Positions 50,901 through 61,323 of a stretch of 64,000 bases of DNA are shown in pieces. Origin of the DNA: Gordionus sp. m RMFG-2023 (lineage: Eukaryota > Nematomorpha > Gordioida > Chordodea > Parachordodidae); assembly GCF_954871325.1 (NCBI RefSeq), contig NC_088777.1:43191366-43255365 (forward strand), read 5' to 3'. Both the position numbers and the translations under genes were made by a program. Numbering within the stretch: the stretch's first letter is position 1; every line of letters begins with the position of its first letter. Under the pieces are notes generated by a model, which was not told the DNA's origin, ran no database searches, and saw only the letters and a list, made by a program, of their open reading frames with translations.

Positions 50901-52056
50901 TCAGGCTTTGAGCATCCCTCGCAGGCCTCAATAATAACGCCTCCTTTTTGGGGAGAAGCAAAGTAGTATACTATTTCACTACTTAAAAATTTTACATAAT
51001 ATATTGTACTATAAAAAATACTAAAATTTATTTATAATTTAAATTAACATTATATCTTTATATTTGTATTTCGAAACCTGCTTTATAAATCTAATTTATT
51101 AAGTAAATAAAAATATAAAATGCTGCCAATAGTGATACACGTGGAAGTGAATTTTAAGACAAACTATAACTGACATTACACAAGAAAAGGAATTCTGGAA
51201 TTTTAGCTTAAATTTGTAAAATATTTTTAACTTAATATAAGCCAAGGACAATATATAAATAAATCAAGGAGTTTTGATGTAAAGATATTATTCATAAATT
51301 TAATGTTTTAAATTTAGAATGTCCGCACCTAAAATTCTAATTATTGAAAAATATATCGATAATTTTGGTGGACTAGAAGGGGCGACATCCATTTAATTTG
51401 ATTCGTACAACATCCGACCAGATGTTTATCAAAAATTATCTGATCATAATTAATTTTATCATTTATACAGTTCGGCAAATTTCCTTGTTTGATAACTCCG
51501 AATTTATCAATCTGATTGCATCATCACTTGTTATATATAATTAGTGTCAATATTTCATCTAAAATAATATTACGCAAGCCTGAAGATTTTGTTTATGAAA
51601 TCTTATAGCTTAGGCAATATTTTCCTGACAAAAATATTGAGTTATCCGTTTTTAAAAATCGTCTCAAAAGGAGCCGTTTAACAACACTAGGTATAATGAT
51701 GATTATTTCATTATTAGAATACTAAAACAAATAATGTAAACATTTTTTTAATTATATTTTTACATGTTTAAATTTGAAAGGCTAATTATATATGGAATAT
51801 AAATATTTAAAGTGGATAGCTAATAGTGCGCTACTTTTTTTGTAAAATTAAGAAATGGGTATTTTAATTTGGTAATTTGTTTTTAACCATTTTTAGCGGG
51901 CCAAAACGATATGATCTTGTCAACGGTATCAAATGGGTTTATGCCAGTGATGGAGTCAGCATGCATGAATTATTGAACAAGGAAATACCTACATTCATCA
52001 GCTCTAAAAAGAAAGATATAGATTTTACGATATTGCCTTTTGGAGGCAAGTCTTAA
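47947..52056 (+). CDS. FXN: Frataxin, mitochondrial iron-sulfur cluster assembly factor
   Basis: Four exons, 47947-48179, 48219-48321, 48365-48462 and 51897-52056, with consistent phases, give 197 aa. Frataxin activates the NFS1-ISD11-ACP-ISCU complex in the mitochondrial matrix. The N-terminus ([18 protein letters not shown]) is basic and hydrophobic like a targeting peptide, followed by a Lys/Asn-rich spacer. The domain is unmistakable: helix 1 [20 protein letters not shown] with its acidic face, [36 protein letters not shown] including the ISCU-contacting Trp, [20 protein letters not shown] and [13 protein letters not shown]. The length is close to the human protein (210 aa). Introns 1 and 2 are 39 and 43 bp; intron 3 is 3.4 kb and holds transposons. 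Confidence 0.97.
49010..50925. mobile_element. Old hAT-like element in frataxin intron 3, interrupted
   Basis: The left part carries CAAGCCCATATT and GTCCAACCCAACTGCC followed by an AT-rich TTTAAATATTATAATA core. The right part carries GACCCGAACCCGAG and CTCGCAGGCCTCA. Both resemble the element at 30680-30944. The middle is separated by a younger insertion at 49949-50665. Edges are approximate. Confidence 0.5.
49949..50665. mobile_element. hAT-like element with perfect 8-bp TSD, frataxin intron 3
   Basis: Begins TAGGGAATACCGATA and ends TATCGGTACACCCCTA, which read in reverse is TAGGGGTGTACCGATA. The flanking duplication ATTATTAT occurs at 49941-49948 and 50666-50673, though it is low in complexity. 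TATCGGATCGGG / ATATCGGACGGATCGG motifs make the subterminal regions. I found no transposase-like frame, so it is probably non-autonomous. Confidence 0.85.
51542..51689. mobile_element. Short TTGTTAA-family MITE, frataxin intron 3
   Basis: Runs from TAGTGTCAATATT to GGAGCCGTTTAACAACACTA, with the family motifs AATATTGAGTTATCCG and TTTTTAAAAATCG. Flanks TATATAAT and GGTATAAT agree at 6 of 8 positions. Confidence 0.65.
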
Positions 52057-54004
52057 TATTATATATTCTTTATAATTAAAGGCATAAATATGTGAGTCTA
52101 ACACATCGCATTTCTCAATATTAGTTTGTATTTGTCTTTAATAAAAACATCAAAAAATTATAGTAAATTATTTTTAAATATTGCATCAGTATTTTGTCTC
52201 CTCTGAAATTTGTAAATTATATCATAAATTTTATTTGAGATAAATGCTAAAAAATTGAAATTACTTTTTTTATAGACAATTATTTTATATTTTATTGAAT
52301 AAATTGATAAAAATTAATCATCAAAGAATGTGATTATTATTATAAATCTTTACCATTAAAGGTGCAACTAGCCGAATCAATGCATCAAATTATTATTATT
52401 ATCCAAATTTATATGCATTTACTGCGTAAAATTTATATTATATTCAAGTCATAAATAATATTTCAGTTAATAAAAACATATTGTCATATAGCTGAGATAA
52501 GTAGGGCTAAATATAAAAAAAGTAAATAAAGCATCAATAGTTCAAAGGAGAGTCATATAAGGGCAAAGCTAATAGTTTGGCATGTCCTTAAAAATACAAA
52601 TATATGTGACTTTTATCATTTCTTTGCTATAAGAGTATCGTATATACACATAACTTTTTACTCCTTTTTTAATTCTATTATTTCCCACAATAGGTTAATG
52701 TTGATATGTCAAGCTAAACTTTTTTATCATTACTTTCTCACCCAATTGATATAAAGGTATGTTTCAATCAATAAGGATTGAAAAATGTTTGCAAGGGCAA
52801 ACTAGGAAGTAATTAGACTATTTTAGTGGCTGTTAAATTATGGCATTGATTTTATTTCCTATTATTTCCCTAATTTGAATTTTCTTTTCTTACTTAGATA
52901 AATTAAGTTTTTTAAGGGCCACTTAATTTATTTTCGTCCGGGGTAAATCTTCATACTATTTTGAGGGCGTTTTTTGATAGTTTATCATATATAACAAGAA
53001 TAACTATTTACGAAAAAAATAACAATGATATTATCAGGATTTTATAAGCGAACTTGATTCAATATTTAATGCCTGAGATGCAAAAACGTTTTTTCCGACC
53101 CGAGTTCGCCTGCAGCATGGTGGCAAATATTTATTAGATTTATGCCCGTCTCGTAACCCGAATTTTATTTAAAAAAAGCCATTTATTTAATTCTCTATTT
53201 TAAATGTTGTATCCGAAATAATTTTTATAATTTAATGTTTCTAATCCATTTATTAATTCATTTTTTATTTAAAAAAATATATACTAATCATTTACATATA
53301 AATCTATATTAAAATAGAACATGAGAATTTAAAAAAAACGTTAATAAGATATAAAAATGCTGATTTTTTTGGAAATTTTTTTTCTTATTTTGTAAATATT
53401 TCATAATTTTGATAATTAACAAGGCAAAAAAATGGTAGAATAAATAAAGGAAATATGACATTTATACTTTTCAGGCTAAGAGGCCGGCGTATATCTTATT
53501 GATTAATCACTGAGTCTTATTAAATCTTTCAACTGAATCTTAGAAATCTTCCTTCAATTGAGCATGATAAATTCTAAATTATTTGCAATATTAAGGCTGT
53601 TTTTTTAAATAAAATGCAGCCTTGAATATTTTTTTAAGATTTACAGAACAATATCGATTATTCTTTTAAACATCATTCCGACCAGCATCCTGAGTTAAAA
53701 TAGGAGATAACCCTCCTTGCTTTTAAATTTAAAATTTGCAAAATGATTTATAAAAAATATTTAAAGCCACTTTATAATTTGTTCATATTATCTTTAATCT
53801 CAATTTTTTTAAAATAATAGGCTTAGGGAGCTGAATAACCATAATAACGTTTGTCTTTGTGATTTAGGTCATCTCAGATGATTTTAAACACCCCTAGGTT
53901 TGATTTTATTTAAATATTTACAGTAATCCTCTAAGTTGATAAAAGATAGCAAAAATGTGAATATTATTCCTTCCATCACATATCATTAATGCAATGAATC
54001 TTTA
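52057..54004. other. Intergenic DNA between frataxin and HDAC8
   Basis: Convergent 3' ends of frataxin (+) and HDAC8 (-) face this AT-rich interval. I see no further gene. A CGACCCGAGTTCGCC / CCCGTCTCGTAACCCG patch at about 53095-53160 looks like a fragment of the G+C-rich hAT-type repeats. Confidence 0.45.
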
Positions 54005-56331
54005 TTATTTAATTTGTTCTTTTATGCTATTCACAATAAAATTGAGATATGCTTGATCATTCGAATCCTTTTTTAATCCTGGGGTAATGGATAGTTCATA
54101 ACTTGGCCCATACAACGGGAAATACTTGATTAAAATAATATATAATTTTATGATAATATGCATTACAGTGTGTTCTGGGATGTCATTATCTAAGGTCATA
54201 TTACTTAAAGAAGCAACCAATTGAACCCAACATCTAGATGTGTCAGCAAAATTATAACCACCTGAATATAATATTTATTAGGCATAATAGAAGGTGTTAG
54301 AAATCATAATTTATCCATTATAATATCACTAAACATTAAACCAAAATATATGTAAAATAAGTTTATAGTTTTAAAAAATATACCCCCTCCAAGAATTATC
54401 AAAGGAATATTTAATTTTTGGCAAAAGTGTGTGTTTATAAAATTAACACAATTGATGATACTGGTAGGAGTTAAGTTGAAAACTTTATGAGGGTCACCTA
54501 CCAAAACATCTGCTCCACATTGAATAATTATAACATCAGGAAGGTTAGCTGAAGACTTTTGATCACCATTTAAATCATATATACTTTCTATAACTCTGAG
54601 AAAAAAAACACACATTATATAAAATATATATGAATAAAATTAATGAATGTATTTTTTTTAAATCACAAGCTATTTAATTAAAAATAAATTAAGTTGGTCT
54701 TATTAATTCATGAATTGCAATATAATCTTAACCTTTTCATAAATACTGGTTTCAAAATTGCCTTACAACTAAAACTGTTTTTTAATCTCTGGGTTTATAA
54801 AATTTGAAGGAATTTGGGTTAATATGCCAATTATACCAGGTTCATATCTTTGAATTTGGGTAGGAAGCCCTGAATTTAACCATTTAGATATTATGTTTAA
54901 GTTAATTTTTTTTATATGTATATAATAATACTTATTAATGAATTCCCATTGGCTCACATAAAATAATTATATAAAAGGTTTTAACATGAAATATTACCTT
55001 TTAAACAATGCAAAATAATTTGTATCACAAATTCCTTCTTTAAGTGGAATATTTATATTAAATTTATTTTTTGAATTTGTCATGTTTATTTGTTGTGGTA
55101 ATTGTCCTGTTCCAGGAAAGAATCCAGGAGAAAAATGATGAATGGATATTATTAAGATTGTCCCATTTGTGTTACAGTCAGAAAATGCTTCCTCCACTCC
55201 TAACATAATTTTTTATTCAACATTAATTAATATTATTAAAAATCATTATGTTTGTTTATAAGCTACTTTTTCTAAAAACAAATTAATTACTACCATTTTC
55301 AAAAAGTAATGAATTATTCACTCTCTATTTGACTTCATTACATTTAAATAATAAAACCCTTTTGATATAATAATCTCTAAATAGTGTACAAATTGAAACA
55401 TTTTTATGGCACATTTCAAATAATATACTGTTTATTAATGTCAAACTGTGCACATACTAAAGATTTATGATAAAATTTTACCTAAAAACCAAAATCTTTT
55501 TTAAAAAAATCTCAAACTGGTTTAAATAAAAATATATGTACTATAAAATTTAATGTCAGGTATTAAATCCAAGGATTTCAAAACTTACCATCACAATGAT
55601 GAAGATCTAAATCTATATATAAAATTTGAGTGTGAATTTTTTTCAAGTCATTAATACAAATTACAATGTCATTTACATAACAATAACCAGAAGCAGATGA
55701 TCTTATATAAAATTAATTTTAAAATATTATCATTTTGTACCTTTGAGCATGATGCCATCCTCCCAAAAAATTGAAAATAATGGGTAATGGTATATTAATA
55801 TTTTGGTTTTTCTTTGAATATGTATAAAGATTTGCAATATTTGAACAGGCCAAACTTGTCCCAGCAACATTTAAACTATATAAATAAGTTGAAGGTGATA
55901 AAACACAATCATAAGCTAAAAATAAGTTTAAAAAATCGATATAAGAAAAATATCATACATAATCCATATTCATCAAAAAATAAATCATTAAGCTGAAATT
56001 CCTCACTTGACTTGAAATCTCTAATTGACTTTGAGCATGATTTCAAAACTTCAATATAATCTGAAGAATGGAATGAAATTATATCTTCATCAAGTGCTAA
56101 TTTTGCTTGTACAAATCTAAATTTAAATTAATGGCTTTATATATATCCAAACTTCAAATTAGTAGAAAATTTATAAGCTTGCATTAATGATAGTGTCATC
56201 TGAAACTAAATTACAATAGAAGCAATCAATATATATGTTAATACCCTCCTGAAAAATAACCTTTCAAGGTTCCCTATGTATTTTTCATACACAGGTATAA
56301 TAAAATATGACAATGTATTAGGAGTTGGCAT
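54005..56331 (-). CDS. HDAC8: HDAC8-type class I zinc-dependent histone deacetylase
   Basis: Exons on the minus strand: 56331-56245, 56205-56153, 56116-55959, 55915-55741, 55701-55589, 55199-54998, 54595-54384, 54261-54167 and 54124-54005; phases agree throughout and give 404 aa (human HDAC8: 377). Removes acetyl groups from lysines of histones and other proteins. The HDAC8 signature [12 protein letters not shown] is present, as are EYGLSYDC, GGWHHA (general-base His pair), SGYCYVND, zinc ligands in YIDLDLHH and [10 protein letters not shown], the catalytic Tyr in [14 protein letters not shown], and [11 protein letters not shown] at the end. Odd: the loop normally HHGDG reads HHCDG. Six introns are 36-43 bp; the two in the middle are 389 and 402 bp. 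The 42-bp intron 54125-54166 is in frame and stop-free, so it could be retained as 14 extra residues; the alignment to HDAC8 supports its removal. Confidence 0.97.
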
Positions 56332-56372
56332 TTCAAAATTAAAATATCGCGGGATCAAAATGGCATAGGCTG

Positions 56373-56513
56373 CGCGCCCCCATTTAAGGGCAAATAGAAA
56401 ATAAATTTTAGCGTGCCCCCATTTGGGGGTAAATAAGAATATTATAAGCTAGGTGCTCCCAAATGGGGTAAATAGAAAATATTAGGCAGCTTGTCCCCAA
56501 ATGGGGGTACCTA
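56373..56513. repeat. Palindromic tandem repeat upstream of HDAC8
   Basis: Four imperfect units carry palindromes of the type GCCCCCATTTGGGGGT or the reverse-phase TCCCCAAATGGGG, each followed by TAAATA(G/A). The array starts about 40 bp upstream of the HDAC8 ATG and could form small hairpins. A regulatory role is only a possibility. Confidence 0.7.
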
Positions 56514-57328
56514 TTTTTAACTTTGTTTATTTTAAAAAATTTCGGTTTATGTAATCGAACCTAACTTAGTTTTTTTAAAAAAAACTTTCGGATTATGTAA
56601 TCTAACCTATTTTTTGTACATTCTAACATTGTTTTTTAAAAATAACTTTGTTTTTTTAAAAAACAATCGGTATATGAAATCTAACCTATTTTTCCTAACT
56701 TAGTTTTTTTTAAAAAAACTATCGGTTTATGTAATCTTACCTATTTTTTTGTACATTCTAACATTATTTTTTTAAAAATAACTTTATTTTTTTAAAAAAC
56801 GCTATCGGTATATGTAATCTAACCTATTTTTTTAAAACTAACTTGGTTTTTTTAAAAAAACTATCGGTTTATATAATCGAACCTATTCTTAACTTTGTTT
56901 TTTTAAAAAAACTTTCGGTTTATGTAATCGAACCTATTTTTAACTTTGTTTTTTTTTTAAACTTTCGGTTTATGTAATCGAACCTATTTTTAACTTTGTT
57001 TTTTTTTAAAAACTTTTGAATTATGTAATCTAACTTATTTTTTGTACATTCTAACATTGTTTTTTATAAATAACTATCGTTATATGTAATCTAACCTATT
57101 TTTTTAAAACTAACTTGGTTTATTTAAAAAAAAATTATCAGTATATGTAATCTAACCTATTTTTTAAAACTAACTTGGTTTTTTTTTAAAAAAACTATCG
57201 GTTTATGTAATCTAACCTATTTTTTTAAAACTAACTTGGTTTTTTTAAAAAAACTATCGGTTTATGTAATCTAACCTATTTTTTTAAATCTAACTTGGTT
57301 TTTTTTAAAAAAACTATCGGTTTATGAA
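56510..57328. repeat. Tandem array of about 60-bp AT-rich units
   Basis: Roughly a dozen copies of a unit built from TAACTTGGTTTTTTT, AAAAAAACTATCGGTTTATG and TAATCTAACCTATTTTT. Copies toward 57150-57328 are nearly identical with a period of about 60 bp. Those at the left are more diverged and some are longer. Homogeneity at one end suggests recent expansion there. Confidence 0.85.
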
Positions 57329-57480
57329 TAGTGTTGTTAATCGGCTTAGCCGAGTCGGCTCGAACAGAGCTGACCCAATTTTTTTGTATTTTTTTTCGAC
57401 CTCGACCAGAGTTCTAGCCGAAAAAAATGACCTCGACCCAAAATATGGGTCATTTTTTTCGACTTAGACTTGAAGTTTAT
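57329..57480. mobile_element. End of a TTGTTAA-type hAT-like element
   Basis: Directly after the 60-bp array the sequence reads TAGTGTTGTTAATCGGCTTA then GCCGAGTCGGCTCGAACAGAGC, the terminus and G+C-rich subterminal part seen in other TTGTTAA-ended elements here. Alternating GACCTCGACC motifs follow. The opposite end is not identified; the array at 57483 and the transposase fragment at 58245 may lie inside the same element. Confidence 0.5.
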
Positions 57481-57482
57481 TT

Positions 57483-58100
57483 TTTTAAGGCCAATGTGTG
57501 AAAATATATTTTGTAAACATGTTAAATTAAAATTTCAGTGAAGATGTATCATAGGAAAGTGACAATTGTCTTAATCGTCATTTTTGAACATTTTTCAATT
57601 TTTTTTAGACAAATATAAATGGGTAGCAAACATGTTAAAATAAAATTTCATTGAAGATGTACAATAGGAAAGTGACAATTGTCATAATTGTCATTTTCGA
57701 ACTTTTTTCAATTTTTTTTAAGGCAAATGGGTAAAAATATATTTTGTAAACATGTTAAATTAAAATTTCATTGAAGCTGTACCTTAGGAAAGTGACAATT
57801 GTCATAATCGTCATTTTTAAACTTTTTTGAATTTTTTTTAGACAAATGGGTAAAAATTTATTTTGTAAACATGTTAAATTTTAATTTCAGTGAAGATGTA
57901 CCATAGGAAAGTGACAATTGTCATAATCGTCATTTTTGAACTTTTATGAATTTTTTTAAGGCAAATGGGTGAAAATATATTTTTTAAAAATGTTAAATTA
58001 TAATTTCATTGAAGATGTACCTTAGGAAAGTGACAATTTTTATAATCGTCATTTTTAAACTTTAGACAAATGGGTAAAAATATATTTTGTAAACATTGTG
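57483..58100. repeat. Tandem array of about 119-bp units
   Basis: About five copies of a unit with ATTTTGTAAACATGTTAAAT, TTTCATTGAAGATGTACC, TAGGAAAGTGACAATTGTCA and TAATCGTCATTTTT. The period is close to 119 bp and most copies differ by a few bases and small indels; the last is partial. No open frame runs through the array. Confidence 0.85.
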
Positions 58101-58244
58101 AGATGTTTCTAAAAGACCGTTCCACCTCTGGTCTAAATCTCTCTTAACAGTATGACCTATATATTTAAAGCATACGTTAAAACTCCTAAAAAAATTATGC
58201 AATAAATTAGATAAATTAAAAAATTATAAATAATAACATTATTT

Positions 58245-58385
58245 TACCAATTTTGAACCACAAGATGCAACTTTGTAGCAATGTATAAAAGGGACTTTTT
58301 TCTGAAATTGGGTTTGCACTCCTACATTTTGGTCAGATATGACGTTTGCACCATCATATTCTTGGCCCTTATATTCGTTGAATTA
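58245..58385 (-). mobile_element. hAT transposase fragment (MYM/TTF-type)
   Basis: The minus strand encodes KGQEYDGANVISDQNVGVQT followed by FQKKVPFIHCYKVASCGSK. This matches the well-conserved RGQGYDGA-N-MSG ... GVQ ... A-x-YVHC segment of MYM/TTF-type hAT transposases, with the usual HC-x-x-H reduced to HCYKVAS. It is an isolated relic of the same broad group as the fragment at 17779-17967. Confidence 0.65.
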
Positions 58386-58550
58386 ATATTTAACTCATTT
58401 AGTTACTTTAAAATGCAAACGACAATACTTTCAGTAGAAAGGCAAGACACTGTAAATTAATAATTTCTATTCAATTTTTTTGGAGTTTACCACAAAAAAT
58501 ATTGCGAATATTTATGCTCAGGTTTTCACAATCTGATGAATCTTTTATCT

Positions 58551-58834
58551 GGTAAGCGGGAAATAATTCCCTGAATAAAACCGGAAAAAAAATCCCCTGG
58601 AAAATAATTCCACAGAAAAATATCCCAATAAAAAATATCCCCTGTGAGATAATTCCTCGAAAAATTATTCCCCGGGAAAAAAATCCTAGGAAAATAAATA
58701 CCCGGAAAAAATAATCCCGGAGAAAATTTTTCCCTTGAAAAATTTCCCCGGAAATTAATTACCCAATTTTTAGATTTTAAATAAAATATAGGTGAAAATA
58801 AAATCCCGGAAAAAAATTCCTTGAGTAATTTTAT
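58551..58834. repeat. Short-unit repeat of CCCGGAAAATAATTCC type
   Basis: Irregular units of about 15-18 bp combine CCCGG or CCCTGG with AAAATAATTCC. The array opens with GGTAAGCGG, whose complement closes the related block at 17062. Likely part of a dispersed repeat family rather than a simple microsatellite. Confidence 0.65.
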
Positions 58835-61323
58835 TTTAAATTATCAAAAATAACCGCCGTTAAAATAAGGAAAATATTTCTAAAAAATTATATTCAGTAT
58901 TTTCTGAACGTTGAGTTATTCTTGATGTTTGAGGATTTTTTTGAGCATTATTTCTGTTTTAATTCTAAGCGATATAAATCTTAAAATATGAGAATGATAA
59001 ATCGGTTGATAGCTATGAAACTTTATAATTTTCGACAGATAAAAAGTATAGATATGTGACATCTTGGAAAGAAAAAGAAAACCTGTTATATTTTTATAAA
59101 ATAGATGAAAATTAAGTTTGATTAAAATGGTCAGTTTTTTTCATTACTTTTGGCTGTATTTATTTAAATTGGGCAGTAAAAAATATAATTTAGCAATTTT
59201 ATGTTGATTAGAAAGAAATAACATTAAATACTTGAATAAAATAATTTTTATCAAATAGAGGAGCCTAGGTTTAATTGCAAATTTCCTATTTCGCCACAGA
59301 ATTTATATATATAATTATATCTTTTAATAGCCCATCATTAGCATAAACACAAAATGGCCTTATTTAAGGGTTAGTAAAAGTCATGCTATTATGCCAATTA
59401 ATGACAAATATCAAATTTATGACATAGAATACATTATTATTTTATATTCTATCAGAAAAAGACTTCACATATTGCATAACAAAATGATACCAATTGAAAA
59501 ATTGGCCAACTATTTTTGAAGGCAATTGTGTGAAGCCTCATTTTTAATATATCTCTAAAAACTTCATGGAAATGATTAATAATTTGTATAAAAATAAATA
59601 TTTATTTATATAAAAATATGATTTCCAATAAATATATAAGTTGATGAAAATGTGTAAAAGTAAACTAGATTTATTTAACCTTCGTTTTATTATTTAAAAC
59701 CTGAAATCTTATAAGCAATTTGAATTTAATTAAATTAGTGCTAATCCGGGTCAAAAATGGTATGAATGTATAAATCCGAGCCAAAATAAAAAATCTGCCC
59801 TTATTATTACTTAGCTTAATAATATTTTGCTTAATATCACAGAAACTAGGTATCCAATTGGTTTATTTTATAAACATTGATTTTTTAAATTTTACCAAAC
59901 CTGGGGGATAAGGCCATAACATCATACATTATATTGGTTAGGGTTAATTAATAAAAATTTGGTTAGGTTAAATATTAATCACAAGTTATTATTCATAATT
60001 TTGTTTGACAATTTTATTTGGAAAAATATAACCTCAAAAATTTTTAATATTAATTTGGGGATTTTTTTCTTTCTATTTTGTTAATTTTCTAAAAATATTT
60101 TAATATTTTATAGGATCAAAAATAAGGGGAAATTATTTTTAAGTTAATTTTTTTTCTGTAACTATTTTCCTGGGAATGTATATTACCTTCTCATCTTGCC
60201 CAGTCCCCATTTTTTTATTTATATTAATTATCCCAATTATAATATCTGCAGTACTCACATCTACAATGTATAAAAATCTAAATTAAAGCTTTTTTATAAA
60301 CCTAATATGTTAAAAGACTAAGATAAATATGATATAATATTTATTAGAAGAAAAAATCTTATATTATACCATTAATTTTAGGTTATATGCTAATTACTGC
60401 AAGGTTAACCGAGATGTCATGTCAATTAGAGATCGGCACATCTCACTTAACCAAATTTTATAATTCGTATAATCTTCAAATATTTATAATTCATTCCTGT
60501 TATGTTTACTATTAAAAATGTAAATTTATTTACAATTCTTGCAATGGAGAAAAAAATGAACCTAGTATTTATTTAATTTTAGAAGAAAGGAAAATTTATT
60601 GTTCCTTTACTTAGATTTTCAGAGATATTTTATATAGATTGGTATTTTTGAGATGATTTTTTCATATTAAATTCTTCGCTTCGTTAGAATCTTGGCCTTT
60701 TTTCCATGATTATTTTCGCCAAGGAAATTTTAATTGGATTATCAATATACTATTATATTAGTATAAGGTAAAACTATATAACTTAATATAATACATTTTC
60801 ATAAATAATATCAAATAATATAAATAAGTTTAGTGTGTTTTTTCAATTATGTTAAACTTTTCAGGTAATAAGCGTAATTTCAAAAAATTTCTAAAATATG
60901 TTATACAGTTTTGAGATTATCTAACATTAAAGTCTCAAAAAACAAAATTAAAAAATAATATAAATCTAATTATAATTCGACGTTTCTTAAAATAGGTAAA
61001 ATTATTTTTTAAAATATTACAATATCACCATGTTCCAAGGAGTTTTTAAGAGGCATCTAGATATCTTTTTATTTTTCTTTATTGGTTTATGACTAATATA
61101 AATCTTAAAATGAGTAATCATGTTATAAATTTGATTCGTTAAATATAATGTAATTTATATTTACATTTTTGGAATAACTTTACATTATTTAAGTTATAAT
61201 ATTATAATTAAATATATTCATAGTCAATAAATAATTAATTATTTTTATTCACTAATCTTTTAATCTGCAGCGGTTTGATTTTTATGTCTAGTTCAGTTTC
61301 CATCCACTTTAAAGATGGTTTTA
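58835..61323. other. Gene-free AT-rich region
   Basis: I see no coding region, RNA gene or well-bounded repeat. A short patch around 59885-60000 is rich in TTAGGTTA/TTAACC-like motifs but is not an array. Confidence 0.45.

Noticed and set aside
54769-54957. 62-codon open frame in an HDAC8 intron (-)
   Set aside because: HDAC8 joins perfectly from 54998 to 54595 without it and the peptide has no deacetylase similarity; left as unexplained intronic sequence.
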